From Kluyvera sp036759925 (GTDB lineage: Bacteria > Pseudomonadota > Gammaproteobacteria > Enterobacterales > Enterobacteriaceae): DNA of 64,000 nt. The translations under genes were made by a program, and so were the position numbers. Below are positions 25,840 through 35,021 of the stretch, one piece after another. The stretch is taken from contig NZ_JAPKIB010000006.1 in the NCBI RefSeq assembly GCF_036759925.1, positions 212,301 to 276,300 of the forward strand, read 5' to 3'. The notes under the pieces were generated by a model. It worked only from the letters and a program-made list of their open reading frames with translations. It made no database searches and was not told the origin of the DNA. Position 1 is the stretch's first letter. Each line of letters opens with the position of its first letter.

Positions 25840-27777
25840 TCAGTAACGTCGTTGCCACTCATTGCTGCTGAGCACATCCTCTTTTTGCCCCATAAAGTGA
25901 CGATAGTAAGCGTCATAGGCCAGCACGTTCTTCACGTAGCCGCGAGTCTCAGAGAACGGAATGCTTTCGATAAACGCCACCGCATCGATCCGCCCAGCGC
26001 TGTTGCCAAGCCAGGTTCGTACTCGTCCCGGCCCGGCGTTATAGGCCGCAGAGGCGAAGATACGGTTGTTTTCAAACTGCTGATAGACGTACTGCAGATA
26101 GCTGGTACCAATATTGATATTGGTTTCCGGGTCCAGCAGTTGCACCGGATTACTGTAGCCCGGCAGGTTAAACATCTTCACCGTATGGGTCGCGGTACCC
26201 GGCATAATCTGCATCAGGCCACTCGCCCCGACCGGGGATTTTACCTTCGGATTCCACGCGCTCTCCTGGCGAGCAATCGCCATCGCATAGCTTTGAGGCA
26301 CGTCTTTCCCCGACGTGTAGCGAACAAACAGGTCGTTATAGGCTAACGGGAAACGTTCCTGCAGATTGTCCCATAGCTTGCCAGCAATGGTGGCCTGCAC
26401 GCTGAGATCCCACCAGCGCTGATCGAACGCATAGCGCGCCAACTGGGCCTGCTCGGTCTGGCTGCGACTACTCACCAGGTTCGCCCATTCGCTACGAGCG
26501 GTGTTGTCCTGATTCCAGTACATCAGCTCACGCACGCGTGCCATTTCCGCGCCACCGGTTAGCGTCGACGAGATAGTGCCCGGCGCTTTCTCAACTCGTA
26601 GCGGGTAAGGTTCACCCAGACGTTGCGCAGCGACCATCGGGTAGAAACCACGCTGCTGCATTAACGCAAGTAGGATAGATCGCGCTTCATCATCGCGTCC
26701 GCGCTCCATCAGCAGGTCGGCCTGCCAGTAGCGCCACTCATCTTTATCTTTGGCCTCCATCGGCAGCCGCGCCAGCCAGGTGTTAAGCCCACTGCGGTCG
26801 CCCGTGCCTAACGCCATGCGCACACGGCGTTCAACCAGCGACGTTGACTGCGAACGCATGATGGCATCATCACGCCAGCGCGCCTGCTCATCGGTCACGT
26901 CGTTGCCCATCAAGCGCCAGGCGACGATATCGCGCAACGCCTGCGTCTGATCGTCATTAAGCTGCTGCGCCTGCACCAGCACGGGGATCATCAGGCGTGC
27001 ATTTTCAACGTCCTGACGCGCCACGCTGCTGAAGGCGACCGCCGCCAATTGACGGGTAAAATCGGTCGCGCCGGTGGTACGGGCAAAGTTCAGCACGTTA
27101 TTCGGATTATTGGCGAGATCGGTAATTGCCGAAGCAATGGTCTGGTACTGCGACGGCATTTGCGACGCCAGCGCTTTCACCAGGCTGGTGTTTCCCGCCG
27201 TCATCGCGAGTCGAATACGTTCAAGGTAAGCCAGAGGATCCTGAGTACCGGAAGCACGCCAGGCACCAAACAGCTTATCGCAGGCGTTCGGTCGGTTTTG
27301 CCCCGTCAGCCACAGCGTTTTTGCGCCATCCCAGGCGCCCTGAGTATCGCCCACGGCGTATTTGGCATAGTAGTAGTTACACTGGGCTTCCACCGTACCC
27401 GGCTTCTCCGGGCTGAACGCCAGCAGCCCACGCCAGTCTTCCCGGCGGGCGAGTTCATTCACAAAGCGGTTTCTTAAGGTGCGCGCTGGCGGAAGCGTAG
27501 GGTTAGCCTGCACGAAGTTGGTCACCGCCAGCGCCGGCGTATTCATCAAGTCGCCCGACAGCTGCCGATACTCCAGATAGGGGTACAGCGGGTAATCACG
27601 TAGGGTCGGCATCAGTTGATCGACCACATCCATCTGGCGGTTATCCCAGGCCTGCTTGATTTGCGCATAGCGGCTACGCTGCTGATCCAAGGTATCTGCG
27701 CGGGCTACGCTGCTCACCGTCAGCAAACAGACTCCTGCCGCCAGCAGACGCCACGTCATTTGTTTGGCTTTTTGCAC
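25840..27777 (-). CDS. slt: Slt, soluble lytic murein transglycosylase
   Basis: Periplasmic enzyme that cleaves peptidoglycan glycan strands to 1,6-anhydro-muropeptides. The 645-residue product (E. coli 645) has a signal peptide (1-27, cleavage after ARA). A long alpha-superhelical U-domain built of helical repeats fills residues to about 450. The C-terminal goose-lysozyme-like domain has the catalytic Glu in AIARQESAWNPKVKSPVGAS. It lies upstream of trpR as in E. coli. Confidence 0.97.
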   Translation of the reverse strand: MQKAKQMTWRLLAAGVCLLTVSSVARADTLDQQRSRYAQIKQAWDNRQMDVVDQLMPTLRDYPLYPYLEYRQLSGDLMNTPALAVTNFVQANPTLPPARTLRNRFVNELARREDWRGLLAFSPEKPGTVEAQCNYYYAKYAVGDTQGAWDGAKTLWLTGQNRPNACDKLFGAWRASGTQDPLAYLERIRLAMTAGNTSLVKALASQMPSQYQTIASAITDLANNPNNVLNFARTTGATDFTRQLAAVAFSSVARQDVENARLMIPVLVQAQQLNDDQTQALRDIVAWRLMGNDVTDEQARWRDDAIMRSQSTSLVERRVRMALGTGDRSGLNTWLARLPMEAKDKDEWRYWQADLLMERGRDDEARSILLALMQQRGFYPMVAAQRLGEPYPLRVEKAPGTISSTLTGGAEMARVRELMYWNQDNTARSEWANLVSSRSQTEQAQLARYAFDQRWWDLSVQATIAGKLWDNLQERFPLAYNDLFVRYTSGKDVPQSYAMAIARQESAWNPKVKSPVGASGLMQIMPGTATHTVKMFNLPGYSNPVQLLDPETNINIGTSYLQYVYQQFENNRIFASAAYNAGPGRVRTWLGNSAGRIDAVAFIESIPFSETRGYVKNVLAYDAYYRHFMGQKEDVLSSNEWQRRY

Positions 27778-27998
27778 AAGCTCTTCCTCGTTGTCACGTT
27801 ACGTCAGTACAGCATCATGCCGCGTAATAAATTGATGCTAACGACTGATCGGCGAATACGCCACGCCATGAACACTTTTTTACGTTTTATATGCGACGTA
27901 GCACACCTGAATTTGCCTGCTGGGATTGAACGTTGAAAACAGCTACACTTCGCCTTTGAAAAACTCTATTCACCACTATAAAAGAGGCGAAGTCCAAC

Positions 27999-29666
27999 GT
28001 GGCTCAATTCGTTTATACCATGCATCGTGTCGGCAAAGTGGTTCCGCCGAAACGTCATATTCTTAAAAACATCTCGCTGAGCTTCTTCCCTGGCGCAAAA
28101 ATTGGTGTTCTGGGTCTGAACGGCGCGGGTAAATCTACCCTGCTGAAAATTATGGCCGGTATCGATACCGATATCGAAGGCGAAGCTCGCCCGCAGCCGG
28201 GTCTCAAGATTGGCTACCTGCCGCAGGAACCAAAGCTGAACCCTGAACATACCGTTCGTGAATCGGTTGAAGAAGCCGTTGCCGAAGTGGTTAACGCGCT
28301 GAAAGGCCTGGACGAAGTGTACGCGAAGTACGCTGAACCAGACGCCGACTTCGACAAGCTCGCCGCCCAGCAGGGTAAGTTCGAAGAAATTATCCAGGCG
28401 CACGACGGCCACAACCTGAACGTACAGCTGGAGCGCGCCGCTGATGCGCTGCGTCTGCCGGACTGGGACGCGAAAATCGAAAAACTCTCCGGTGGTGAAC
28501 GCCGCCGCGTCGCGCTGTGCCGTCTGCTGCTCGAAAAGCCAGACATGCTGCTGCTCGACGAACCAACTAACCACCTGGATGCAGAATCTGTGGCCTGGCT
28601 GGAACGCTTCCTGCACGACTTCGAAGGCACCGTTGTGGCGATTACCCACGACCGTTACTTCCTGGATAACGTTGCCGGTTGGATCCTCGAACTCGACCGC
28701 GGTGAAGGTATTCCGTGGGAAGGTAACTACTCCTCCTGGCTGGAGCAAAAAGATCAGCGTTTGGCTCAGGAAGCCTCTCAGGAAGCGGCTCGCCGTAAAT
28801 CCATTGAGAAGGAACTGGAGTGGGTACGTCAGGGCGCGAAAGGCCGTCAGTCCAAGGGCAAGGCCCGACTGGCTCGCTTTGAAGAGCTGAACAATACCGA
28901 GTACCAGAAGCGTAACGAAACCAACGAACTGTTTATTCCACCTGGCGCACGCCTGGGCGATAAAGTCGTTGAAGTGAGCAATCTGCGTAAATCCTACGGC
29001 GATCGCGTACTGATTGACGACCTGAGCTTCTCAGTGCCGAAAGGCGCTATCGTCGGCATTATCGGTCCGAACGGTGCGGGTAAATCTACCCTGTTCCGCA
29101 TGATGTCCGGTCAGGAACAGCCTGATAGCGGCACCATCACCCTGGGTGAAACCGTGAAGCTGGCGTCCGTTGACCAGTTCCGTGACGCGATGGATAACAG
29201 CAAAACCGTGTGGGAAGAAGTCTCCGGCGGGCTGGATATCATGAAAGTCGGCAACACTGAGATGCCGAGCCGTGCGTACGTGGGCCGCTTTAACTTCAAA
29301 GGCGTTGATCAAGGTAAACGCGTAGGCGAGCTGTCCGGCGGTGAGCGTGGTCGTCTGCACCTGGCGAAGCTGCTGCAGGTTGGCGGCAACATGCTGCTGC
29401 TCGATGAACCAACAAACGACCTGGATATCGAAACCCTGCGCGCGCTGGAAAACGCCCTGCTGGAGTTCCCGGGCTGCGCGATGGTTATCTCGCACGACCG
29501 CTGGTTCCTCGACCGTATCGCCACCCACATTCTGGACTACCAGGATGAAGGTAAAGTCGAGTTCTTCGAAGGTAACTTCACCGAATACGAAGAGTATAAG
29601 AAACGCACGCTGGGCGCCGACGCGCTGGAGCCGAAGCGTATCAAATACAAACGTATCGCCAAGTAA
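27999..29666 (+). CDS. ettA: EttA, energy-dependent translational throttle (ABC-F)
   Basis: ABC-F ATPase that binds the ribosomal E site and gates the first elongation steps according to the ATP/ADP ratio. The product is 555 residues as in E. coli, with two ATP cassettes (Walker A GLNGAGKST and GPNGAGKST; signatures LSGGERRRV and LSGGERGRL). The arm insert falls in the first cassette (NALKGLDEVYAKYAEPDADF). It starts with GTG 13 bases after GAGG. It marks the left border of the capsule insertion; nadR would be its neighbour in E. coli. Confidence 0.97.
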   Translation: MAQFVYTMHRVGKVVPPKRHILKNISLSFFPGAKIGVLGLNGAGKSTLLKIMAGIDTDIEGEARPQPGLKIGYLPQEPKLNPEHTVRESVEEAVAEVVNALKGLDEVYAKYAEPDADFDKLAAQQGKFEEIIQAHDGHNLNVQLERAADALRLPDWDAKIEKLSGGERRRVALCRLLLEKPDMLLLDEPTNHLDAESVAWLERFLHDFEGTVVAITHDRYFLDNVAGWILELDRGEGIPWEGNYSSWLEQKDQRLAQEASQEAARRKSIEKELEWVRQGAKGRQSKGKARLARFEELNNTEYQKRNETNELFIPPGARLGDKVVEVSNLRKSYGDRVLIDDLSFSVPKGAIVGIIGPNGAGKSTLFRMMSGQEQPDSGTITLGETVKLASVDQFRDAMDNSKTVWEEVSGGLDIMKVGNTEMPSRAYVGRFNFKGVDQGKRVGELSGGERGRLHLAKLLQVGGNMLLLDEPTNDLDIETLRALENALLEFPGCAMVISHDRWFLDRIATHILDYQDEGKVEFFEGNFTEYEEYKKRTLGADALEPKRIKYKRIAK

Positions 29667-29675
29667 TCTTTATCA

Positions 29676-29706
29676 GGCGAATAACTTCGGTTATTCGCCG
29701 TTTTAT
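29676..29706 (+). terminator. Terminator of ettA
   Basis: GGCGAATAA and TTATTCGCC pair around CTTCGG, a stable UUCG-type loop, followed by GTTTTATT. Confidence 0.9.
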
Positions 29707-30043
29707 TCAGCTTTCATATAAATACTCGCACTTATATTTTCAATCCATTTAATACCACATTCAGATATGATTATTATCATTCACGGCATTTCTTTCTCGC
29801 CAGGATTGAGATAGTTTTATAGCTGTGTTAAAAATACCCCTTCGAACAAAATCGATATTTTTATCTTTTATTTATTCACGAAGCAAATCTGCAACAAGAG
29901 TACCATTTAAACAATAAATCAATGACATTCATAAGGAATTGACATGTCTTATTTTATCTATATATATCGCTACGCGTGATAGTAAACCTATTATTCATAA
30001 TAACTATTTTATATCTATTGAAAAGGTTTAAATCAGCAACGCT
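29707..30043 (+). promoter_or_regulatory. AT-rich upstream region and candidate promoter of kpsEDCS
   Basis: The stretch has no gene and is strongly AT-rich, as in region 1 promoters of E. coli group 2 capsule loci, which H-NS and IHF control. The best sigma-70-like match is TTGACA (29939-29944), 16 bases, TATATA (29961-29966), giving a leader of about 70 bases to kpsE. No JUMPstart was found here, in contrast to kpsM. Confidence 0.55.
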
Positions 30044-31213
30044 ATGAAAATGATTTCTCCGCGCATATCGGCGATATTACTCACAACAGCAACAGGCTAT
30101 CGCAAGGTAGTAGGCCGGTTGCAGCATATTGAAATACAGCGTCATCTGTGGCGGATTATGGTCGCTGCTCCCATGTTGCTTCTGCTCGTCTATCTGCTTA
30201 TTTTTAGCCAGCCACGATTTGTCAGCGAATCAAAAGTAGCCGTCAAACGGCCTGCGGATATTGATAGCGCTAGCCTGAACGTCGGCCTTTTATTAGGCGG
30301 CTCCACCTCATCATCCGCTGAAGATTCGCTGTATCTTAAAGAATATATAAATTCTCCAGATATGATGCATATTCTCGATAAAAATCTAAATTTCCATCAG
30401 GCATTTGGCGAGAGCGGCTTAGATATTTTTTACCATTTACCAGAACAGACCACGAACGAACGGCTACTGGACTATTATCGCCAGCGTATTTCAGTGAACT
30501 ATGATGAAAAAAATGGCCTGCTGACCATCCAGACCCAGGGGTTTACGCCTGAATTCGCCCTTCAATTTAACCGTGCGGTGCTGCAAGAGTCGGAGCGTTT
30601 TATCAACGAACTGTCTCACCAGATATCCCGCGAGCAGATGACGTTCGCTGAAGAACAGTTACAGCAGGCAAGAACCCGATTAAATGCCAGTAAACAGGCG
30701 TTAATCACTTATCAGAATAACCACAATATTTTGGATCCACTGGCCTCTGCGGAAGCCGCCACAACGTTGGTTAACACCCTGCTGGCCAAAAAAATTGAGA
30801 TGGAGGCGGATCTACGCAACTTGCTGACCTATCTGCGCAGCGATGCGCCGCAGGTCGTTAGCGCCAGAAACGCCATCACCTCGCTGCAATCTCAGATCGA
30901 TCAAGAACAAAGCAAGATCACCGCCCCTGAAGGTAAAAAGCTCAACAGTATGGCGGCCGATTTTGAAGAGATGAAATCCCAGGCCGTTTTTGAAGGTGAC
31001 CTGTACGCACTCGCGCTCAAAGCCTTTGAAAAAACACGGGTTGAAAGCGCCAGAAAGTTAAAAACGCTCGCCACCATCAGCACGCCGCAGCGGCCACAAG
31101 AGTCAGCATTTCCCAACATCCCTTACCTGCTGATGAGCTGGCTGCTGGTCTGCTGCCTGCTGTACGGGGTAGCCCGATTACTGCTGACCATTATTGAAGA
31201 TCACCGTGACTGA
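30044..31213 (+). CDS. kpsE: KpsE, capsule export inner-membrane adaptor
   Basis: Polysaccharide co-polymerase family protein that bridges the KpsMT transporter and the outer-membrane channel KpsD. The product is 389 residues (E. coli 382). It has an N-terminal membrane segment (about 38-54), a large periplasmic part with coiled-coil stretches (around ALQFNRAVLQESERFINELS and TFAEEQLQQARTRLNASKQA), and a C-terminal segment (about 367-383). Similarity to E. coli KpsE runs the full length. It is first of four cotranscribed genes. The ribosome site is weak, and an ATG two codons later is an alternative. Confidence 0.94.
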   Translation: MKMISPRISAILLTTATGYRKVVGRLQHIEIQRHLWRIMVAAPMLLLLVYLLIFSQPRFVSESKVAVKRPADIDSASLNVGLLLGGSTSSSAEDSLYLKEYINSPDMMHILDKNLNFHQAFGESGLDIFYHLPEQTTNERLLDYYRQRISVNYDEKNGLLTIQTQGFTPEFALQFNRAVLQESERFINELSHQISREQMTFAEEQLQQARTRLNASKQALITYQNNHNILDPLASAEAATTLVNTLLAKKIEMEADLRNLLTYLRSDAPQVVSARNAITSLQSQIDQEQSKITAPEGKKLNSMAADFEEMKSQAVFEGDLYALALKAFEKTRVESARKLKTLATISTPQRPQESAFPNIPYLLMSWLLVCCLLYGVARLLLTIIEDHRD

Positions 31214-31243
31214 CGCTAACGCCAATACTGAATCGGATTCTCT

Positions 31244-32917
31244 ATGAAACGAGCTACACTCATTTTCTTATCTCTGTTACTGCAATCGGGCTCCTCTTTT
31301 GCCGTTGGCGTGACGGCAGACCCTGAACTCACCGGCGCGGCCCCGCTCCCTTCGGTGCTGACACCGCAAAATGGTAGCGCTGCCGACGCCAGTGGTTTTG
31401 ATAACACCCCGCAGCCGCCGCGGTTACCCACCGACAGCCGGATGTTCGGTGCCCAACTCTTTACCGGCATTTCAGCGGATAGCGGGGCCAGCATCGGCTT
31501 TAACCCGAACTACGTCATTGGTCTTGGTGATACCGTGCAGGTTCGCCTCTGGGGCGCGTTTGCTTTCGACGGCGCGCTGACGGTCGATCCTAAAGGCAAC
31601 ATTTTCGTGCCGAATATTGGTCCGCTTAAAGTTACCGGGGTCGCCAACAGCCAGCTCAACAGTCTGGTCACCGCTAAAGTGAAAGAGGTGTACCAATCTA
31701 ACGTCAACGTATACGCCTCTTTGTTGCAAGCTCAGCCGGTAAAAGTCTTTGTCACGGGGTATGTCAAAAATCCAGGACTTTACGGCGGCGTAGCGTCTGA
31801 CTCACTGCTCTCCTATCTGAGCAAAGCCGGAGGTGTGGACAGTGAACGCGGCAGCTACGTCGATATCGCGATCAAACGCGGAAAATCCACGCGTACCCGC
31901 GTTAATTTGTACGATTTTCTGCTCAACGGCACGCTCGCGCTTTCGCAGTTTGCCGACGGCGATACCATCGTGGTTGGTGCCAGAAAACAGACCTTTAGCG
32001 TTGAGGGCGACGTTTATAACGGCTACGACTTCGAGTTTTCGGAAAGCGCGATTCCGGTTCAGGAGGCCCTGCGCTGGGCACGTCCTAAACCAGGCGCCAC
32101 CCACTTCACCATCGTGCGCCAGCAGGGTACGGTCAAGCGGACAGAATACTACCCGCTAGGAAGCGCCGCCGGGAGAAGCCTGCAGGATGGCGACAAGCTG
32201 ATCATCAGCTCTGACCGCTATGCGGGCACAATTCAGGTGCGTATTGAAGGTGCGCATTCCGGTGAGCACGCGCTGGTGCTGCCTTATGGCAGCACGATGA
32301 AGCAGGTGCTCTCGCAGATCAGAACCAACAGCATGTCCCGAATGGACAGCATCCAACTGTATCGCCAGTCCGTCGCTCTGCGGCAAAAAGAGATGCTCGA
32401 CCTCTCCTTGCAAAAGCTAGAGGAAGCGTCTCTCTCCTCGCAGTCCGCGACCCAGGAAGAAGCACGTCTGCGCGTTCAGGAAGCACAGCTGGTCAGCCGC
32501 TTTGTGGCCAAAGCCCGCAGCGTCGTTCCTAAAGGCCAGGTCGTTCTTAATGGAAGTAATCTCGATTCGGTAATGCTGGAAGATGGAGACATCATCACCA
32601 TCCCAGAGAAAACGTCGCTGGTGATGGTACACGGTTCGGTGCTGTTTCCCAACGCAGTTAGCTGGCAGGAGAGACTTGATGTCGATGATTACATTAAAAA
32701 ATGTGGCGGCCTGGCGCAAAAATCCGGGCAGTCGAAAATCATCGTTATTCGCCAGGATGGCGAAGCGTTGAATGCCGACGATGTTGATACCATCAAAGCG
32801 GGCGATGAAATTATGGTTCTGCCGAAGTATGAATCGAAGAACATCGAAGTCACACGCGGCATTTCTACCATCCTTTACCAATTGGCCGTTGCGGCAAAAG
32901 TCATTTTGGATCTGTAA
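31244..32917 (+). CDS. kpsD: KpsD, outer-membrane capsule export protein
   Basis: Outer membrane polysaccharide export (OPX) protein that forms the exit channel with KpsE. The product is 557 residues (E. coli 558), with a signal peptide (about 1-20). The polysaccharide export domain covers NYVIGLGDTVQVRLWGAFAF, and SLBB-type repeats follow (VFVTGYVKNPGLYGGVASDS). The C-terminus KNIEVTRGISTILYQLAVAA is nearly identical to E. coli. It lies 30 bases after kpsE. Confidence 0.95.
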   Translation: MKRATLIFLSLLLQSGSSFAVGVTADPELTGAAPLPSVLTPQNGSAADASGFDNTPQPPRLPTDSRMFGAQLFTGISADSGASIGFNPNYVIGLGDTVQVRLWGAFAFDGALTVDPKGNIFVPNIGPLKVTGVANSQLNSLVTAKVKEVYQSNVNVYASLLQAQPVKVFVTGYVKNPGLYGGVASDSLLSYLSKAGGVDSERGSYVDIAIKRGKSTRTRVNLYDFLLNGTLALSQFADGDTIVVGARKQTFSVEGDVYNGYDFEFSESAIPVQEALRWARPKPGATHFTIVRQQGTVKRTEYYPLGSAAGRSLQDGDKLIISSDRYAGTIQVRIEGAHSGEHALVLPYGSTMKQVLSQIRTNSMSRMDSIQLYRQSVALRQKEMLDLSLQKLEEASLSSQSATQEEARLRVQEAQLVSRFVAKARSVVPKGQVVLNGSNLDSVMLEDGDIITIPEKTSLVMVHGSVLFPNAVSWQERLDVDDYIKKCGGLAQKSGQSKIIVIRQDGEALNADDVDTIKAGDEIMVLPKYESKNIEVTRGISTILYQLAVAAKVILDL

Positions 32918-32984
32918 ACCCTATAAGGACGGCGGGCTCCCTCGCCGCCGCGACCTCATCATAGCGATAGAGAATGTAATCAGG

Positions 32985-35006
32985 ATGATTGGCATTTATT
33001 CATCAGGCATCTGGAAGACGCCGCACCTTGAGGCGTTTCTCGGTGAACCCGGCATCAAGCTGACGCCCCACAGCAACCTCGCGTCAATCCGCCTTCGCGC
33101 CATTGCGGTGTGGGGGGAGCGCCCTTCGGCACAGCGTCCTATCAAGCTGGCTCAGCAGGCCGGCGTTCCCATTCTACGACTGGAAGATGGTTTTACCCGT
33201 TCTCTAGGGCTCGGCGTAAATGGCGCACCGCCGCTGGCGATGGTGGTAGATGATTTGGGCATTTACTATGACGCACGCACGCCTAGTCGGCTGGAAAAAC
33301 TGATTCAGATAGCCGCCGCCGATCCCTATCAGGAAGGCGACGCGCTGCGCGCTATCGCCATGATGGTTAATGACGATCTCTCAAAATATAACCATGCCCC
33401 ACCCTTTTCAGAGCGTTTAACGGGCAAAGAGATCGTACTGGTTATCGAGCAGACCTTTGGCGATATCTCCGTAAAACTGGGGGGGGCAGACGAGCAGCAG
33501 TTTTCAACCATGCTTTCCAGCGCTTGTCGCGAACATCCGCAGGCCGAAATCTTGGTCAAAACCCACCCCGACGTTCTCAGCGGGAAAAAACGTGGCTATT
33601 TCAATACGTTGCCAACCAACCCACAAGTCCGGCTGTTCGTCGACGATGTCAGCCCACAGTCTTTGCTACAACACGTCTCCACGGTCTACACGGCAACGTC
33701 TCAGTACGGCATCGAGGCGCTGATGGCCGGGAAAAAGGTCGTCTGCTTCGGGCTTCCCTGGTACGCCGGATGGGGACTAACGGACGATCGACACCCCGAT
33801 GCACCAGCGCTTGCCGCACGGCGTGGTTCTGCACCGCTAACGGCGCTGGTCAGCGCTGCCTGGCTCCGCTACACCCGCTATATTGATCCCGACACCGGCG
33901 AGCGAGCCACACTTTTTGACGTGCTGGAGTATCTACACCTTAATCGGACCCATCTGCTTGCTCGACGGGGGCATTTATGGGCACCGGGCATGACGCTCTG
34001 GAAAAGCAGCATCGTGAAGCCTTTTTTGCGTACAGCGGATAATCAGGTCAGTTTCTCCCGCCACTGCAAAGCGGCAACGGCGTGTATTGTTTGGGGAATT
34101 AAGGGGGAGACTCGCTGGAAACATAAAGCAGCAGAACGCAACCTCCCTATCTGGCGAATGGAAGATGGCTTTCTGCGTTCCTCAGGCCTTGGTTCAGACC
34201 TCTTGGCCCCACTATCATTAGTGCTCGACAAAACAGGGATTTACTACGACGCAACTCGTCCCAGTGACCTGGAGCAGTTGCTCAGCCATTCCCTCCTGAG
34301 TGTCGAACAGAATCAGCGAGCGACGCAGCTTCATCAGCATCTGGTGGCAAATAAGCTCAGCAAATATAACCTCGGTAAGCGCTGGCAGTGCCCACCGACC
34401 GGGAATAAACGCGTACTGCTGGTTCCGGGTCAGGTAGAAAACGATGCGTCGATCGCGACGGGGACGCTCAGCATCAATACCAATCTGGCGCTCCTGCATA
34501 CCGTACGTGAACGACACCCAGACGCATTTATTATTTACAAACCGCACCCCGACGTACTCACCGGCAACCGTCCCGGGCATATTGCAGAGGAAGAGATGTC
34601 GCGCCTGGCAGACTGCGTAGCTCTTGATGCCGATATTATCGAGTGCATTCAGCAGGCAGATGAACTCCACACCATGACGTCGTTATCCGGGTTTGAAGCA
34701 CTGCTGCACGGTAAGCAGGTGTACTGCTACGGCCAGCCGTTCTACGCCGGGTGGGGGCTGACCGTGGATGAACACCCCAACGCTCGTCGTCAGCGGTCGT
34801 TGACGCTGCAGGATCTCATCTACCAGACCCTTATTGCCTACCCAACCTATATCCATCCACATGACCAGCGCGTCATCACGGTCGAAGCGGCTGCCGCATG
34901 GCTGATGACGCAAACCCGTCCCGAAATGGCGGCAAAGAAAAAAGCCAACCGCTTGGTACGCCTGGGCCGCAAAGCCATCAATTTTTATCGCGTAAAATTT
35001 AAATAA
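32985..35006 (+). CDS. kpsC: KpsC, bifunctional beta-Kdo transferase
   Basis: Builds the poly-beta-Kdo linker on the phosphatidylglycerol anchor of the capsule together with KpsS. The 673-residue product (E. coli 675) has two related halves: RLEDGFTRSLGLG near residue 66 and RMEDGFLRSSGLG near residue 392, each followed by a GIYYDA motif and later an HPDVL motif (KTHPDVLSG, KPHPDVLTG). These correspond to the GT99 and GT107 modules known for KpsC. The ATG giving MIGIYSSGIWKTPHLEAFLG matches E. coli. The frame is open 71 codons upstream into kpsD, which is not real coding. Confidence 0.95.
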   Translation: MIGIYSSGIWKTPHLEAFLGEPGIKLTPHSNLASIRLRAIAVWGERPSAQRPIKLAQQAGVPILRLEDGFTRSLGLGVNGAPPLAMVVDDLGIYYDARTPSRLEKLIQIAAADPYQEGDALRAIAMMVNDDLSKYNHAPPFSERLTGKEIVLVIEQTFGDISVKLGGADEQQFSTMLSSACREHPQAEILVKTHPDVLSGKKRGYFNTLPTNPQVRLFVDDVSPQSLLQHVSTVYTATSQYGIEALMAGKKVVCFGLPWYAGWGLTDDRHPDAPALAARRGSAPLTALVSAAWLRYTRYIDPDTGERATLFDVLEYLHLNRTHLLARRGHLWAPGMTLWKSSIVKPFLRTADNQVSFSRHCKAATACIVWGIKGETRWKHKAAERNLPIWRMEDGFLRSSGLGSDLLAPLSLVLDKTGIYYDATRPSDLEQLLSHSLLSVEQNQRATQLHQHLVANKLSKYNLGKRWQCPPTGNKRVLLVPGQVENDASIATGTLSINTNLALLHTVRERHPDAFIIYKPHPDVLTGNRPGHIAEEEMSRLADCVALDADIIECIQQADELHTMTSLSGFEALLHGKQVYCYGQPFYAGWGLTVDEHPNARRQRSLTLQDLIYQTLIAYPTYIHPHDQRVITVEAAAAWLMTQTRPEMAAKKKANRLVRLGRKAINFYRVKFK

Positions 35007-35021
35007 GAATCAGGAGGGTGC

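Noticed and set aside
29764..29785. Possible Fur box before kpsE (GATTATTATCATT)
   Set aside because: Only two imperfect 6-base units match the Fur consensus, in DNA that is AT-rich throughout; chance match likely.
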